From Rhodobacterales bacterium (GTDB lineage Bacteria > Pseudomonadota > Alphaproteobacteria > Rhodobacterales > Rhodobacteraceae), in NCBI GenBank assembly GCA_003249215.1, contig QKJR01000003.1:87068-151067 (forward strand): a stretch of 64,000 nt of DNA. The letters run 5' to 3'. A model generated the notes under the pieces. That model had not been told where the DNA came from. It searched no databases and saw nothing but the letters and a program-made list of their open reading frames with translations. Below, one piece after another: positions 50,198-60,024 of the stretch. The first letter of the stretch is position 1, and every line of letters starts with the position of its first letter. The translations under genes and the position numbers were made by a program.

Positions 50198-50223
50198 GCG
50201 CCGCAAGACGCTGACAATGCAGG

Positions 50224-50255
50224 AAACGCCCGTCCCCGGACGGGCGTTTTTCTTT
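50224..50255 (+). terminator. Rho-independent terminator of the sox operon
   Basis: AAACGCCCGTCC-ccGGACGGGCGTTTTTCTTT. Confidence 0.93.
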
Positions 50256-50351
50256 GTGCGGCCGGGGAGCCGACATGAAAAAGGCGCCCAAGGGGCGCCG
50301 TGATCGGGGAAAATGGGCGCGCGGCGCGCGCCGAACGCAGTCCGGGCGGGC

Positions 50352-50471
50352 TCAGAGGCCCGCGTTGACCTGACGGCGGGCGCTGGTGCGCATCACCACC
50401 TCACGCAGGAGGGCGGCGGCGATGACCGCGACGGCGAGCGTGTCGAAGCTGATGAATTCAAGGCCGGACAT
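50352..50471 (-). CDS. Small putative membrane protein (39 aa)
   Basis: MSGLEFISFDTLAVAVIAAALLREVVMRTSARRQVNAGL; strong SD AGGAGGAAGATC-ATG; short TM segment. Confidence 0.6.
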   Translation of the reverse strand: MSGLEFISFDTLAVAVIAAALLREVVMRTSARRQVNAGL

Positions 50472-50711
50472 GATCTTCCTCCTGTTGGACAAGCCGACCA
50501 TCGGCGGGAAATGGGGCGGAAAGAAGGCAGCGGGAGGGCATTTCGGTGCGCGGGGGGGCGGGGCGGTGCGGGGTCTCGGCCTGCGGCCACGTCCGGGCCG
50601 GCTGCACCGGGTTTGTGGGGGAGGCCCGCGGGCGCCGCGCCGGGGCGCGCAAGATCGGGCTTGACCTGCCGCGCCGCCGCGATACCGATGGGCGGGATCA
50701 GGAGGGGCCCC

Positions 50712-51686
50712 ATGCTCTACGCCTTCACCCCCGGCAGCCGCGGCCTCGCCCGGCTCGGACAGGAAACGCCCCTCGCACCGGGCGCCGATCTCGAGCGCGC
50801 GCTCTGGATCGACCTTTACCGCCCGCTCGACAGTCAGGCGGCCGCGGTCTCGGCGCTCGGGGTCGACGTCCCGACGCTTGCCGACATGGAAGAGATCGAG
50901 ATCTCGAACCGCCTCTACCGCGAGGAGGGGGCCGATGTGATGACCGTGGTTCTGCCCGGTCTGACCCCCGACGGCAGCCATGTCTCGGGCCCCGTCACCT
51001 TCATCCTGAGCGGCGCGCGCCTCGTCACCGTGCGCCACCACGCGCCGCGCAGCTTCGAGACCTTCCCCGAGCGCGCCGACCGTTCGGCCGCGGGCACCAC
51101 CTCGGCGGAACGGGTCTTTCTGGGGCTCATCGAGGAAATCATCGCCCGGCAGGCCGACATCCTCGAAGGCATCGGGCGCACGCTCGACCGGGTCTCGGGG
51201 CTCGTGCTCGGCGGCACGGGGCCGGCCTCGGACGAGTTGCAGCGCGCGCTCGAAGAGGTCGGGCGGCAGGGGGAACTCCTTGGCCGGGTGCGGCTCGCGC
51301 TCCTCACGCTCGAACGCGCGCTCTCGTTCTTCGATCAGACGCTGAGCACCCATTCCGAGGGCAAGGAACTGCATGGCATCGTGAAAAGCCAGATCCGCGA
51401 CATCGGCTCGCTCGCCGTGCATGGCGATTTCCTCTCGAGCCGGGTTTCGCTCTCGGTCGATGCCACGCTCGGGATGATCAACCTCGCGCAGAACACCACC
51501 GTGCGCATCGTCTCGGTCGTGGCCGCGCTCTTCATGCCGCCGACGATGATCGCCTCGATCTACGGGATGAACTTCCACATCATGCCCGAACTCGACTGGC
51601 CCTGGGGCTATCCGATGGCGCTCGGGCTGATGGCGGGCTCGGCCTTCGGCACCTGGGCCTTCTTCAAATGGAAGGACTGGCTCTGA
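50712..51686 (+). CDS. CorA family divalent-cation transporter (ZntB-like)
   Basis: C-terminal two-TM domain with YGMN motif (IYGMNFHIMPELDWPWGYP). Confidence 0.93.
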   Translation: MLYAFTPGSRGLARLGQETPLAPGADLERALWIDLYRPLDSQAAAVSALGVDVPTLADMEEIEISNRLYREEGADVMTVVLPGLTPDGSHVSGPVTFILSGARLVTVRHHAPRSFETFPERADRSAAGTTSAERVFLGLIEEIIARQADILEGIGRTLDRVSGLVLGGTGPASDELQRALEEVGRQGELLGRVRLALLTLERALSFFDQTLSTHSEGKELHGIVKSQIRDIGSLAVHGDFLSSRVSLSVDATLGMINLAQNTTVRIVSVVAALFMPPTMIASIYGMNFHIMPELDWPWGYPMALGLMAGSAFGTWAFFKWKDWL

Positions 51687-51695
51687 GCGCAGGGC

Positions 51696-51755
51696 GCCTC
51701 CGGCGGGAGTATTTCATCCAAGGAAAAGATGGGCTTTTTCTTGGTCCAAATACTC
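51696..51755. repeat. Intergenic inverted repeat, ATACTCC subfamily
   Basis: GGGAGTATTTcatCCAAGGAAAAG ... CTTTTTCTTGGtccAAATACTC. Confidence 0.88.
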
Positions 51756-51777
51756 AAAGAGCGCGGTGGCAACCCGC

Positions 51778-52356
51778 TCAACGCTCGAGGATCAGCCGGT
51801 CGCGCGTCAGTTCCACCCGTGCAAAACGCGTCAGATAGGTCATCCCCATCAGCGACGTGTCCATCTCGCTGTCGTTGACCACGGCGCGGACATTCTCGTC
51901 ATGGATCGGACCAAGCTCCATCGATTTGATCCGCACTGGCGCGGTGGGGATCACGCCATTCGCGGTGCGCGCCTGCCCGATATAGGCAAGCCCCGCGGTG
52001 TCGATGCCGGCCCGTGCCGCGTCGCGCCGGGTCAGCACGACATCGGTCGCCCCGGTATCGACGACGAAGCGCACCGGCACGCCATTGACCGCCGCCGTCA
52101 GATAGTAATGCCCGTCGGGCGCGAGCGGCGCCTCGATCCGGCCGCCCTCGAGCACCGCCTGCCGCGGCAGGACCGTGGTCTTGATATCGTCCCAGAGCCC
52201 CGCGGCCGCGAGCGCCCCGAGGAAGATCAGCCCCCAGAGCGCGGCCTGTCGCACCGTCTCGCCGGGGCGGTGGCGGATCTGGATCAGGAAATAGCCCCCC
52301 ACCGCCACCAGCAGCAGCGCGAGATAGACCAGACGGGCGAAGTTTTCGGTATCCAT
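51778..52356 (-). CDS. Retropepsin-like aspartic protease (clan AA, TIGR02281-like)
   Basis: TM segment and VRFVVDTGATDVVLTRRDA. Confidence 0.88.
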   Translation of the reverse strand: MDTENFARLVYLALLLVAVGGYFLIQIRHRPGETVRQAALWGLIFLGALAAAGLWDDIKTTVLPRQAVLEGGRIEAPLAPDGHYYLTAAVNGVPVRFVVDTGATDVVLTRRDAARAGIDTAGLAYIGQARTANGVIPTAPVRIKSMELGPIHDENVRAVVNDSEMDTSLMGMTYLTRFARVELTRDRLILER

Positions 52357-52447
52357 GCGCCCAATTTAGGCAGGCCGCGGCGGAATGCGAGGGGCCAATT
52401 GCCTCACCTTGGCGCGAGGGGGCGGGGGGGGGACGAAGGGCTCGCCT

Positions 52448-53068
52448 TCACCCCGCGATGACGCCCGCGCCCTTGAGCCCGTCGAGGATGAACTGGATCG
52501 CGAGCGCCGCGAGCAGCATCCCCAGAAGCCGCGTCACCACCATCGTGCCGGTGCGCCCCAGCACCCGTTCGAGGGGTGTGGCGAGCAGAAAGAGCACGAA
52601 GACGCAGGCCAGAACCGCGAGCATCACCAGATGCACGAAGAGGATATGCTGCGCATCGGCGCCGGGCGCCCCCGCGAGCAGGATCATCGTGGCCATCGCC
52701 CCGGGTCCCGCGATCAGCGGCGTTGCCAGCGGGAAGACCGAAGGGTCATGCGCGGGCTCGACCGACTGGCCCTCGCGGCGCTGGGTGCGGCGCTCGAAGA
52801 GCATGTCGAGCGCAGTCAGGAACAACAGAACCCCGCCCGCGATCCGGAAGGCGGGCATCGAGATGCCGATGCCCAAGAGGATCTTGTCGCCGAAGAGCCC
52901 GAAGAGCGTGAGCAGCCCCGCGCCGATCGCGATCGCGCGCAGCCCGACCGAGAGCCGCTGGCGGGCATTCATCCCCTGCGTCAGCGCGATGAAGAGCGGC
53001 GCGAGGCCGATCGGATCGACCACGACGAAAAGGGTGACGAAAGCGGTGATATATTCGGTGACCGGCAT
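52448..53068 (-). CDS. MarC family integral membrane protein
   Basis: FVTLFVVVDPIGLAPLFIALTQGM. Confidence 0.92.
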   Translation of the reverse strand: MPVTEYITAFVTLFVVVDPIGLAPLFIALTQGMNARQRLSVGLRAIAIGAGLLTLFGLFGDKILLGIGISMPAFRIAGGVLLFLTALDMLFERRTQRREGQSVEPAHDPSVFPLATPLIAGPGAMATMILLAGAPGADAQHILFVHLVMLAVLACVFVLFLLATPLERVLGRTGTMVVTRLLGMLLAALAIQFILDGLKGAGVIAG

Positions 53069-53078
53069 GGCGCCGACC

Positions 53079-53474
53079 CTAGCCGGATCCGGGCGGCGGC
53101 GCCAGTGGGGCCGGGGCCTCTGCGGAGGGGCTGGGCGGATCGGGGGGCAGAACGGCGCGGATCTTGTCGCCGAGGCTGCGCGCGCCCGCGGCGATCCGGG
53201 TATCGGCATGGGCCTCGGCCAGACGCAGGAGGTGTTCGAGCGCGGCGAGCTCTTCGGGCAGGAGCACGAGCGGCGGCAGCGCGACCGCCCGGCGCAGCAT
53301 GTAGCCCACACCGCGCGAGCCGATCACCGGCACGTCATAGGCCTGTAGCTCGGCCATGTCGCGCCAGATCGTGCGCTCGGACACGCCGAGCCGCGCCGCG
53401 AGATCGCGGGCGCGGTGCATCTCGCCGTCGCGCAGAAGCGCGATCAGATGTTGCAGGCGGTCGTTGCGGCGCAT
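53079..53474 (-). CDS. HTH (YafY/DeoR-like) transcriptional regulator, short form
   Basis: MRRNDRLQHLIALLRDGEMHRARDLAARLGVSERTIWRDMAELQAYDVPVIGSRGVGYML. Confidence 0.88.
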   Translation of the reverse strand: MRRNDRLQHLIALLRDGEMHRARDLAARLGVSERTIWRDMAELQAYDVPVIGSRGVGYMLRRAVALPPLVLLPEELAALEHLLRLAEAHADTRIAAGARSLGDKIRAVLPPDPPSPSAEAPAPLAPPPGSG

Positions 53475-53516
53475 GGGGCCTCCGGTCTGCCCGCAACTCT
53501 AGCAGTCGGGCCTGCA

Positions 53517-53536
53517 ACTGACAATTAACTGTCAGT
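53517..53536. promoter_or_regulatory. Candidate operator of the divergent HTH regulator
   Basis: ACTGACA-ATTAAC-TGTCAGT perfect 7-bp arms. Confidence 0.55.
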
Positions 53537-53556
53537 AATCTGGCCCCGCAGGCCGG

Positions 53557-53588
53557 GCCGGGCCGGAATCGGTCTTTTCCGGCCCGGC
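53557..53588. promoter_or_regulatory. Strong hairpin upstream of tatA
   Basis: GCCGGGCCGGAA-tcggtctt-TTCCGGCCCGGC, 12-bp perfect stem. Confidence 0.7.
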
Positions 53589-53658
53589 TCCATTCCGTAA
53601 ATGTGGAACCGACCCGGTGCAAAGGCACCCCCCGCCATCTGAAAGACGAGGAAGACAC

Positions 53659-53871
53659 ATGCTCAACAACATCGGCCTGCCCGGCCTTCTCCTGATCGCC
53701 GTCGTGGTGCTCGTGCTCTTCGGGCGCGGCAAGATCTCGTCGCTGATGGGCGAGGTCGGCAAGGGCATCACCGCCTTCAAGAAGGGCGTGAACGACGGCA
53801 CCAAGGAAATCGAAGAGGCCGCCACCGACGAGACCAAGGACGTGACGCCCACTGAGAAGGACAAGGCCTGA
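53659..53871 (+). CDS. tatA: Sec-independent translocase TatA
   Basis: [38 protein letters not shown]. Confidence 0.95.
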   Translation: MLNNIGLPGLLLIAVVVLVLFGRGKISSLMGEVGKGITAFKKGVNDGTKEIEEAATDETKDVTPTEKDKA

Positions 53872-53896
53872 CGCCGGCGGCGGGGTCTGATCCGAG

Positions 53897-54526
53897 ATGT
53901 TCGATATCGGTTGGAGCGAGCTTCTGGTGATCGGCGTCGTGGCGCTGATCGTGGTGGGGCCCAAGGATCTGCCCGGCATGTTCCATGCGCTGGGGCGGAT
54001 GACGGCCAAGGCCCGGGGCATGGCGCGCGAGTTCTCGCGCGCGATGGAGGATGCCGCGCGCGACACCGGCCTCAATGAGGCCGCGGGCTCGATCAAGGAT
54101 CTCAAGGGGATCGCCTCGAAGAAGTCGCTCGGGCTCGATGCGCTCGAGAAGGCGACCGAGCGGTTCGAGAAATGGGAGCCGAAGATGCCCGGCGCGGCCA
54201 AGACCGCCGCGGCGGCCACCGGGGCCGCAGCTCCGGCCAGCGCCTTCCCCTCCGATCCCGAGGATGTCTTCGACGACGAGCTCGCCGATGAGCCCGCGCC
54301 CGCCGCACCCAAGCCTGCCGTGAAGCCGGCCGCACCCAAGCCCGCCGCCAAGGCCAAAAGTGCGGTGAAACCTGCCGCCAAGGCCGAGAAACCGGCCAAG
54401 ACCGCGAAGCCGGTCGCCTCCAAGACCGCCGCCGCAAAACCGGCCAAATCCGCCGAGACCGCCGCCGCCAAACCGGCGCGCAAACCTGCGGCCAGGAAGA
54501 CCCCCGCCAAGAAGGGCGACGCATGA
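53897..54526 (+). CDS. tatB: Sec-independent translocase TatB with Ala/Lys/Pro tail
   Basis: [35 protein letters not shown]. Confidence 0.96.
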   Translation: MFDIGWSELLVIGVVALIVVGPKDLPGMFHALGRMTAKARGMAREFSRAMEDAARDTGLNEAAGSIKDLKGIASKKSLGLDALEKATERFEKWEPKMPGAAKTAAAATGAAAPASAFPSDPEDVFDDELADEPAPAAPKPAVKPAAPKPAAKAKSAVKPAAKAEKPAKTAKPVASKTAAAKPAKSAETAAAKPARKPAARKTPAKKGDA

Positions 54527-55377
54527 GCTCGCAAGACCAGATCGACGAATCCGCCGCCCCGCTCATCGAGCATCTGGCCGAGTTGCGCACCCGCATCCTC
54601 TATGCGCTCGGCGCCTTCATCGCGGCGATGGTGCTCTGCTATCTCGTCTGGAACCCGATCTTCAACTTCCTGACCCAGCCGATCTGCCACGCGCTCGCCG
54701 ATCGCGGCCAGCAATGCGGGCTCTATCTGATCAAGCTGCAGGAAGGCTTCTTCGTCGCGATCAACATCTCCTTCCTCGGGGGCTTCGCACTCAGCTTCCC
54801 GGTGATCGGCTATCAGCTCTGGCGCTTCGTCGCGCCGGGGCTCTACCGCTCCGAGAAACAGGCCTTCCTGCCGTTCCTGATCGCCTCGCCGATCATGTTC
54901 TTCGCGGGCGCGGCCTTCGCCTATTACGTCATCCTGCCGATGGCCTTCGCCTTCTTCCTCGGCTTCCAGCAGGGCGGGCTCGACCCGGCCGCGGGAGCCG
55001 CGAACGAGATGGCGGCGATCGGTTTTCAGGGCTCGGTGCAGGAATATCTCTCGCTCACGATGAAATTCGTGATGGCCTTCGGGATCTGCTTCCAGCTTCC
55101 TGTGCTGCTCACGCTGATGGGCAAGGCCGGGCTCGTCTCGGCCAAGGGTCTGGCGAACATGCGCAAATATGCGGTGGTGGTGATCCTGATCGTCGCCGCG
55201 GTCGCCACGCCCCCCGATGTGGTCAGTCAGGTGATCCTGTTCTCGGTGGTCTATGGTCTCTACGAGATCTCGATCCAGCTCGTCGCCCGCATCGAGAAGA
55301 CGCGCGAGGCGCGGATGCGCGCCGAGGGTACTTGGGTCGGGGATGACGCGGACGAAGACGAAGAGCCCAAGGCATGA
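54523..55377 (+). CDS. tatC: Sec-independent translocase TatC
   Basis: [18 protein letters not shown], multi-TM. Confidence 0.97.
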   Translation: MSSQDQIDESAAPLIEHLAELRTRILYALGAFIAAMVLCYLVWNPIFNFLTQPICHALADRGQQCGLYLIKLQEGFFVAINISFLGGFALSFPVIGYQLWRFVAPGLYRSEKQAFLPFLIASPIMFFAGAAFAYYVILPMAFAFFLGFQQGGLDPAAGAANEMAAIGFQGSVQEYLSLTMKFVMAFGICFQLPVLLTLMGKAGLVSAKGLANMRKYAVVVILIVAAVATPPDVVSQVILFSVVYGLYEISIQLVARIEKTREARMRAEGTWVGDDADEDEEPKA

Positions 55378-56210
55378 GCGATCCGCTGATCCGCATCGCC
55401 GAGGCGCTCGAACGCCTCGCCCCGGCGCCGGCGCCCGCGCCCGACTTCGGCGCGGCCGAGGCCTTCGTCTGGGCTACCGCACCCGATCGGCTGGTGCCGG
55501 TGGTTTCGGTCAACCGGGTCGATCTGGCGCTTCTGAAGGGCATCGACCGGGCGCGCGATACGCTTCTGGCCAATACGCTGCAATTCGCCCGCGGGGCGGC
55601 GGCCAACAACGCGCTTCTCTGGGGCGCGCGCGGCATGGGCAAGAGCAGCCTCGTGAAGGCGGTTCATGCCGAGGTGCTGCGGCAGGGGCTGCCGCTCAAG
55701 CTCGTGGAGCTTGCGCGCGAGGATCTGGCCTCGGTCGGGCGGCTGCTCAATCACCTGCGCGCCTCGGGGCAGCGGTTTGTCCTCTTTTGCGACGATCTCA
55801 GCTTCAGCCATGATGATCAGCACTATAAGTCGCTGAAAGCCGTGCTCGATGGCGGGATCGAGGGACGGCCGGCGAATGTGCTCTTTTACGCCACCTCGAA
55901 CCGCCGCCACCTGATGCCGCGCGACATGATCGAGAACGAGCGTTCGACCGCGATCAACCCCTCCGAGGCGGTCGAGGAAAAGGTCTCGCTCTCGGATCGC
56001 TTCGGCCTCTGGCTCGGCTTCCACCCCTGCGATCAGGACGAGTTTTTCGCGATGATCGAGGGCTATTGCGCGGCCCATGGGCTCGATCTCGATCCCGAAG
56101 CGGTGCGCGCCGAGGCGGTCGAATGGTATCGCACCCGCGGCTCGCGGTCGGGGCGGGTGGCATGGCAGTTCTTCACCGATCTCGCCGGGCGCCACGGTAT
56201 CGCCTTGTGA
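55374..56210 (+). CDS. DUF815-family AAA ATPase
   Basis: [22 protein letters not shown]; coupled to tatC. Confidence 0.9.
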   Translation: MSDPLIRIAEALERLAPAPAPAPDFGAAEAFVWATAPDRLVPVVSVNRVDLALLKGIDRARDTLLANTLQFARGAAANNALLWGARGMGKSSLVKAVHAEVLRQGLPLKLVELAREDLASVGRLLNHLRASGQRFVLFCDDLSFSHDDQHYKSLKAVLDGGIEGRPANVLFYATSNRRHLMPRDMIENERSTAINPSEAVEEKVSLSDRFGLWLGFHPCDQDEFFAMIEGYCAAHGLDLDPEAVRAEAVEWYRTRGSRSGRVAWQFFTDLAGRHGIAL

Positions 56211-56212
56211 CC

Positions 56213-56294
56213 CGCCGGGCAGGGGGGCTGCGCGCCCCCCTCTTGGCTGACGCCAATTCACCCCTCGGGATATTTCGGCACAGGTGAGGGGTGG
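56213..56294. repeat. Intergenic repeat element (half form) with GC hairpin
   Basis: GCAGGGGGGCTGCGCGCCCCCCTCTTGGCTGACGCCAATTCACCCCTCGGGATATTTCGGCACAGGTGAGGG. Confidence 0.82.
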
Positions 56295-56484
56295 CTTCGG
56301 TTGCCGGGGCGGCGGGCTGTCCGGGCGCCGAACCTGCAGTCGCGTGTTGGAACAGCGGGCCTTTATTGGGAACATTTTGACGTCAGTCATTCAACAACTA
56401 CGCCATATCGTGCGTAATCATCCGGGCGTATCTCCTTGGTCATCAGATCACACACCGCCGATGCGGTGCTTCAGGAGAGAGAAA

Positions 56485-56904
56485 ATGACCAACCTTCTTC
56501 AAGACTTCGGCTTCGGCTCGACCACTGCCATCGCCGCCGCCGCCCTGATCCTGCGCCTTGCGCTTGGCGGGCTCTTCCTTGCCCATGCCTGGCTCAAGGT
56601 CTTCGTCTTCACGCCGGCCGGCGCCGCGGGCTATTTCAAATCTCTGGGCCTGCCGGGCCTCTTCGCCTATCTCACCATCGCGGCCGAAGTGCTGGGCGGT
56701 GCCGCGCTGATCCTCGGGTTCCAGACGAGCCTCGTCGCGCTGCTGCTGGTGCCGGTGATCCTCGGCGCCACGATCTTCGGCCATATCCGCAACGGCTTCT
56801 GGTTCACCAATGAAAACGGTGGCTGGGAATATCCCGCCTTCTGGACGCTGACGCTGGTGGTGCAGGCGCTGATCGGCGGCGGGGCCTTCGCGCTCACCGC
56901 CTGA
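56485..56904 (+). CDS. DoxX family membrane protein
   Basis: ILRLALGGLFLAHAWLKVFVFTPAGAAGYFKSLGLPG. Confidence 0.9.
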   Translation: MTNLLQDFGFGSTTAIAAAALILRLALGGLFLAHAWLKVFVFTPAGAAGYFKSLGLPGLFAYLTIAAEVLGGAALILGFQTSLVALLLVPVILGATIFGHIRNGFWFTNENGGWEYPAFWTLTLVVQALIGGGAFALTA

Positions 56905-56918
56905 CGAAAGGGGCCGTG

Positions 56919-56948
56919 CCCTTTTCCTGGTGAAAATACTCCATGGGG
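56919..56948. repeat. ATACTCC-type half element
   Basis: CCTTTTCCTGGTGAAAATACTCCATGGGGG. Confidence 0.75.
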
Positions 56949-56975
56949 GTGCGGGGGTGTGAAACCCCCGCCTCG

Positions 56976-58655
56976 CTACATCAACAGCAGCACCAACACC
57001 TGTGGCGCGAGAATGCGCAGACACATGACCAAGGGGTAGACGCTCGCATAGCCGATTGACTGCGCCGCCGAGGGCGACATCGCATTGGCGAAGGCAAGCG
57101 CCGGCGGATCGGTCATCGAACCGGCCAGAACCCCCGCGAGGCTCAGGTAATTCACCCTCCAGATCAGCCGCGCGGCAAAGCCCACGATCAGGAGCGGCGT
57201 GATCGTGATCACCGCGCCATAGGCCATCCAAGTGAACCCGTCGCCCGCGAGCAGCGTCTCGAGAAAGCCCGCGCCCGCCTTGAGCCCGACGGCGGCGAGG
57301 AAGAGCACGATGCCAAGCTCGCGCAGCGCATGGTTCGCCACCGGCGGCATGAAGAAGACGAAGGGCCCGAAGAAGCCGAGCCGCGAGAGCGCGATGGCGA
57401 CGATGAGCGGCCCGCCCGCAAGGCCGAGCTTCAGCGGCGCGGGCAGGCCCGGCACCGCAATCGGGATCGAGCCGAGCAGCACGCCCAGCACGATGCCGAT
57501 GAAGACGGCCGAGAATTGGACGGTTTCGAGGCCCTTGCGCTGATCGCCGAAGAGCCCCTTGATCGCGTCGATATCCTCGCGCGCGCCGACCACCGTCAGG
57601 ATATCGCCGAATTGCAGCGCGAGGCCACCCTCGGCCGGCACCTCGGTCCCCGCCCGCATCACCCGCGAGATCGTCACCGCCCGCTCGGTCAGGCCAAAGT
57701 CGCGGATATGCCGGCCGAGCGCGCGTTTCTCGGTCACGGCGATCCGCTCCCAGCTCAGCGCCGAGCCCTTGGTGGTGGTCAGGCCGACATCGACCTCTTC
57801 GCCGAGGATGAGCTGCATTTCATGCAGCTTCTCGCGCGGGCCGACGATATGCAGGATGTCGCCCCGCGCGAGCACCGTGTCACGTTTCGGCGCGATGAGC
57901 TGATCGCCCTTGCGCATCCGCGAGACCACCACGCCATGATCGAAGAGCTCGGGCACCTCGCCGAGCGTGAGCCCCTCGAGATTGGCGTTCTGCACCTTGA
58001 GGTTCATCGCCGGAAGCTGCGCCGCGCCACTCTTGCGGGCGGCCTCGAACTCGGCCTCCTCAGTGGGGATCGAGATCTTCAGCACCGTGCGCACGATCAT
58101 CATCGCGCTCAGGATGCCCAGGATTCCGAACGGATAGGCGACGGCATAGCCTAGGCTAGGCAGCGCCGATTGCTCGGGCGGCACGCCGATATCCTTGAGG
58201 ACCTGCGTCGCGGCGCCAAGGCCCGGCGTGTTCGTCACCGCCCCCGACATCAGCCCCACGAGCGCGGGCACCGGCGTGTCCGTGATCAGCGCCAGAAGCG
58301 CGGTGATCGCCACGCCCAGAAGAACGATCGAGGCCGCGATCAGGTTCAGTTGCAGCCCCGAGCGTTGCAGCGTGGAAAAGAAGCCCGGTCCGACCTGAAT
58401 GCCGATCGTGAAGACGAAGAGGATAAGCCCGAATTCCCGCACGAATTCGATCGTGGGCGCATCGAAATGCAGTCCCGCCGCCTCGGCGAGATGCCCCACG
58501 AAGATCCCCGCAAAGAGCACCCCGCCGATCCCGAGGCCGACGCCCCGCAAGGTCAGGCCCCCGAGCAGAAGCCCGAGCGCGCCGGCGAGCGAAAGCGCCG
58601 CCGTGGCAAGCGCCACAGCCGGAAGGGAGTGCAGAAAGTCGAGAAGCGCGCCCAT
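56976..58655 (-). CDS. AspT/YidE/YbjL family antiporter with two TrkA-C domains
   Basis: Two Asp-Al_Ex-like membrane halves flanking TrkA-C (LARGDILHIVGPREKL, LQFGDILTVVGARED). Confidence 0.9.
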   Translation of the reverse strand: MGALLDFLHSLPAVALATAALSLAGALGLLLGGLTLRGVGLGIGGVLFAGIFVGHLAEAAGLHFDAPTIEFVREFGLILFVFTIGIQVGPGFFSTLQRSGLQLNLIAASIVLLGVAITALLALITDTPVPALVGLMSGAVTNTPGLGAATQVLKDIGVPPEQSALPSLGYAVAYPFGILGILSAMMIVRTVLKISIPTEEAEFEAARKSGAAQLPAMNLKVQNANLEGLTLGEVPELFDHGVVVSRMRKGDQLIAPKRDTVLARGDILHIVGPREKLHEMQLILGEEVDVGLTTTKGSALSWERIAVTEKRALGRHIRDFGLTERAVTISRVMRAGTEVPAEGGLALQFGDILTVVGAREDIDAIKGLFGDQRKGLETVQFSAVFIGIVLGVLLGSIPIAVPGLPAPLKLGLAGGPLIVAIALSRLGFFGPFVFFMPPVANHALRELGIVLFLAAVGLKAGAGFLETLLAGDGFTWMAYGAVITITPLLIVGFAARLIWRVNYLSLAGVLAGSMTDPPALAFANAMSPSAAQSIGYASVYPLVMCLRILAPQVLVLLLM

Positions 58656-58762
58656 GATCAGGCCTCATGCTGCGTTGCGGCATTGGCGCAGGGTGCACAT
58701 CCGGGGGCGCGCGGTCAATCGCCCGTTGCAGAGAATTCAGCCGAGGCGGGCGAAATCGCGCG

Positions 58763-59974
58763 CTATTGCAGATAGGGCATCGGATCGACGCTGTCGAAGC
58801 CCTGCCGCACCTCGAAATGTACGAAGCCGGGTTCGCCCGCGCGGACCTTGGCGATGGTTTGACCACGCTTGACCGTGTCGCCCTTCTTCACCGTGATGCC
58901 GTCGATATTGGCATAGACGGTCAGGAGCCCGCCGTCGTGGCGCAGCACGAGGATCGGCACCTGCTCGGTGTCCTTGGTGATCGCGGCGACGGTGCCGGCC
59001 TCGGCCGCGGCGACCGCGGTGCCCGGCGCCGCGGCGATATCGACGCCGTCGTTCTTCTTCTTGACATAGGGCCGGATGATCGAACCCGAAACCGGCATCT
59101 GCAGCTTGGATTTGCTCGCGGCCGCGCTGCGGGTGGTGCCGAGATCGGGGGCCGCGGATTTGTCGACCGGGGTGCTCGCCTTGGGCGGGGTCTCGGCGGG
59201 CAGGGGCTTGGCGGCCGAGGGCGGCGTGGGCGTGGGCGAGCCGGTGCCCGGCTCGGTCGTCACCGCAACCGGATCGGGGCGCGCGGGCGCCTTGGCCGAA
59301 GCGACCGGGATCAACAGATATTGCCCTTCGCGCACCGACAGATCCGCGGGCAGGCCGTTCCATTCGGCAAGCGACTTGACCGGCACATCGTAATAGCGCG
59401 CGATCGAATAGGCGGTCTCGCCGCGGGCGACCTTGTGGCGCGTGGGCTCGGGGCCTGCGGCGGGGGCGGTCGGGGCAGGGGCCGCGGCCGTGGTCGCGGG
59501 CTTGCCCGCTTCGGCGCGGTCGATCGCGGTGGAGGCGATCGAGGTGATGTCGATCGTCTCGGCGCCAAGGGCACCGGTGCCGGCCGGGGCGGCGCTCGCG
59601 ACGGCGGTGGGTTCGGTCACGCGGCGGGGCAGGGCGAGCACCTCGCCCGCGCGCAGGGTGGTGTCGGGGCTGATCGCGTTGTAGCGCGCAAGCTCGCCCG
59701 CATCGAGGCCGATCCGGCTGGCGAGGCTCGCGGCCGTATCGCCGCGCCGTGCGACCGCGACCTGATATCCCGGATAGGAGATCACGCCGCGCGCATCGGG
59801 ATCGGGCCGTGCCTCGGTCGCGCCCTTCGCGGCGCTCGTCGTGTCAAATCCGATCTGGCCGAAATTGCGCAGATCGGCGTCGAAGGTGCCATCGGCATCG
59901 CAGGCGGCCAGAAGCCCGAGCGCGGTGCTCGCGAGCGCTGCACGCATCAGGCGGCGGGAAAGGGGAAGGGTCAT
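58763..59974 (-). CDS. nlpD: LysM/M23 peptidase-domain lipoprotein (NlpD/EnvC-like)
   Basis: LGLLAAC lipobox; two LysM segments; C-terminal M23-like domain. Confidence 0.9.
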   Translation of the reverse strand: MTLPLSRRLMRAALASTALGLLAACDADGTFDADLRNFGQIGFDTTSAAKGATEARPDPDARGVISYPGYQVAVARRGDTAASLASRIGLDAGELARYNAISPDTTLRAGEVLALPRRVTEPTAVASAAPAGTGALGAETIDITSIASTAIDRAEAGKPATTAAAPAPTAPAAGPEPTRHKVARGETAYSIARYYDVPVKSLAEWNGLPADLSVREGQYLLIPVASAKAPARPDPVAVTTEPGTGSPTPTPPSAAKPLPAETPPKASTPVDKSAAPDLGTTRSAAASKSKLQMPVSGSIIRPYVKKKNDGVDIAAAPGTAVAAAEAGTVAAITKDTEQVPILVLRHDGGLLTVYANIDGITVKKGDTVKRGQTIAKVRAGEPGFVHFEVRQGFDSVDPMPYLQ

Positions 59975-60024
59975 CGGCTCGGTCCTCGTCGTCTGTCGGC
60001 CCCTCGACGGGCTCTTGATCCTCT

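Noticed and set aside
40514-50471. Sox locus as a mobile island
   Set aside because: No transposase, integrase or direct repeats bound it, and I saw no obvious composition change by eye; horizontal origin cannot be judged without computation.
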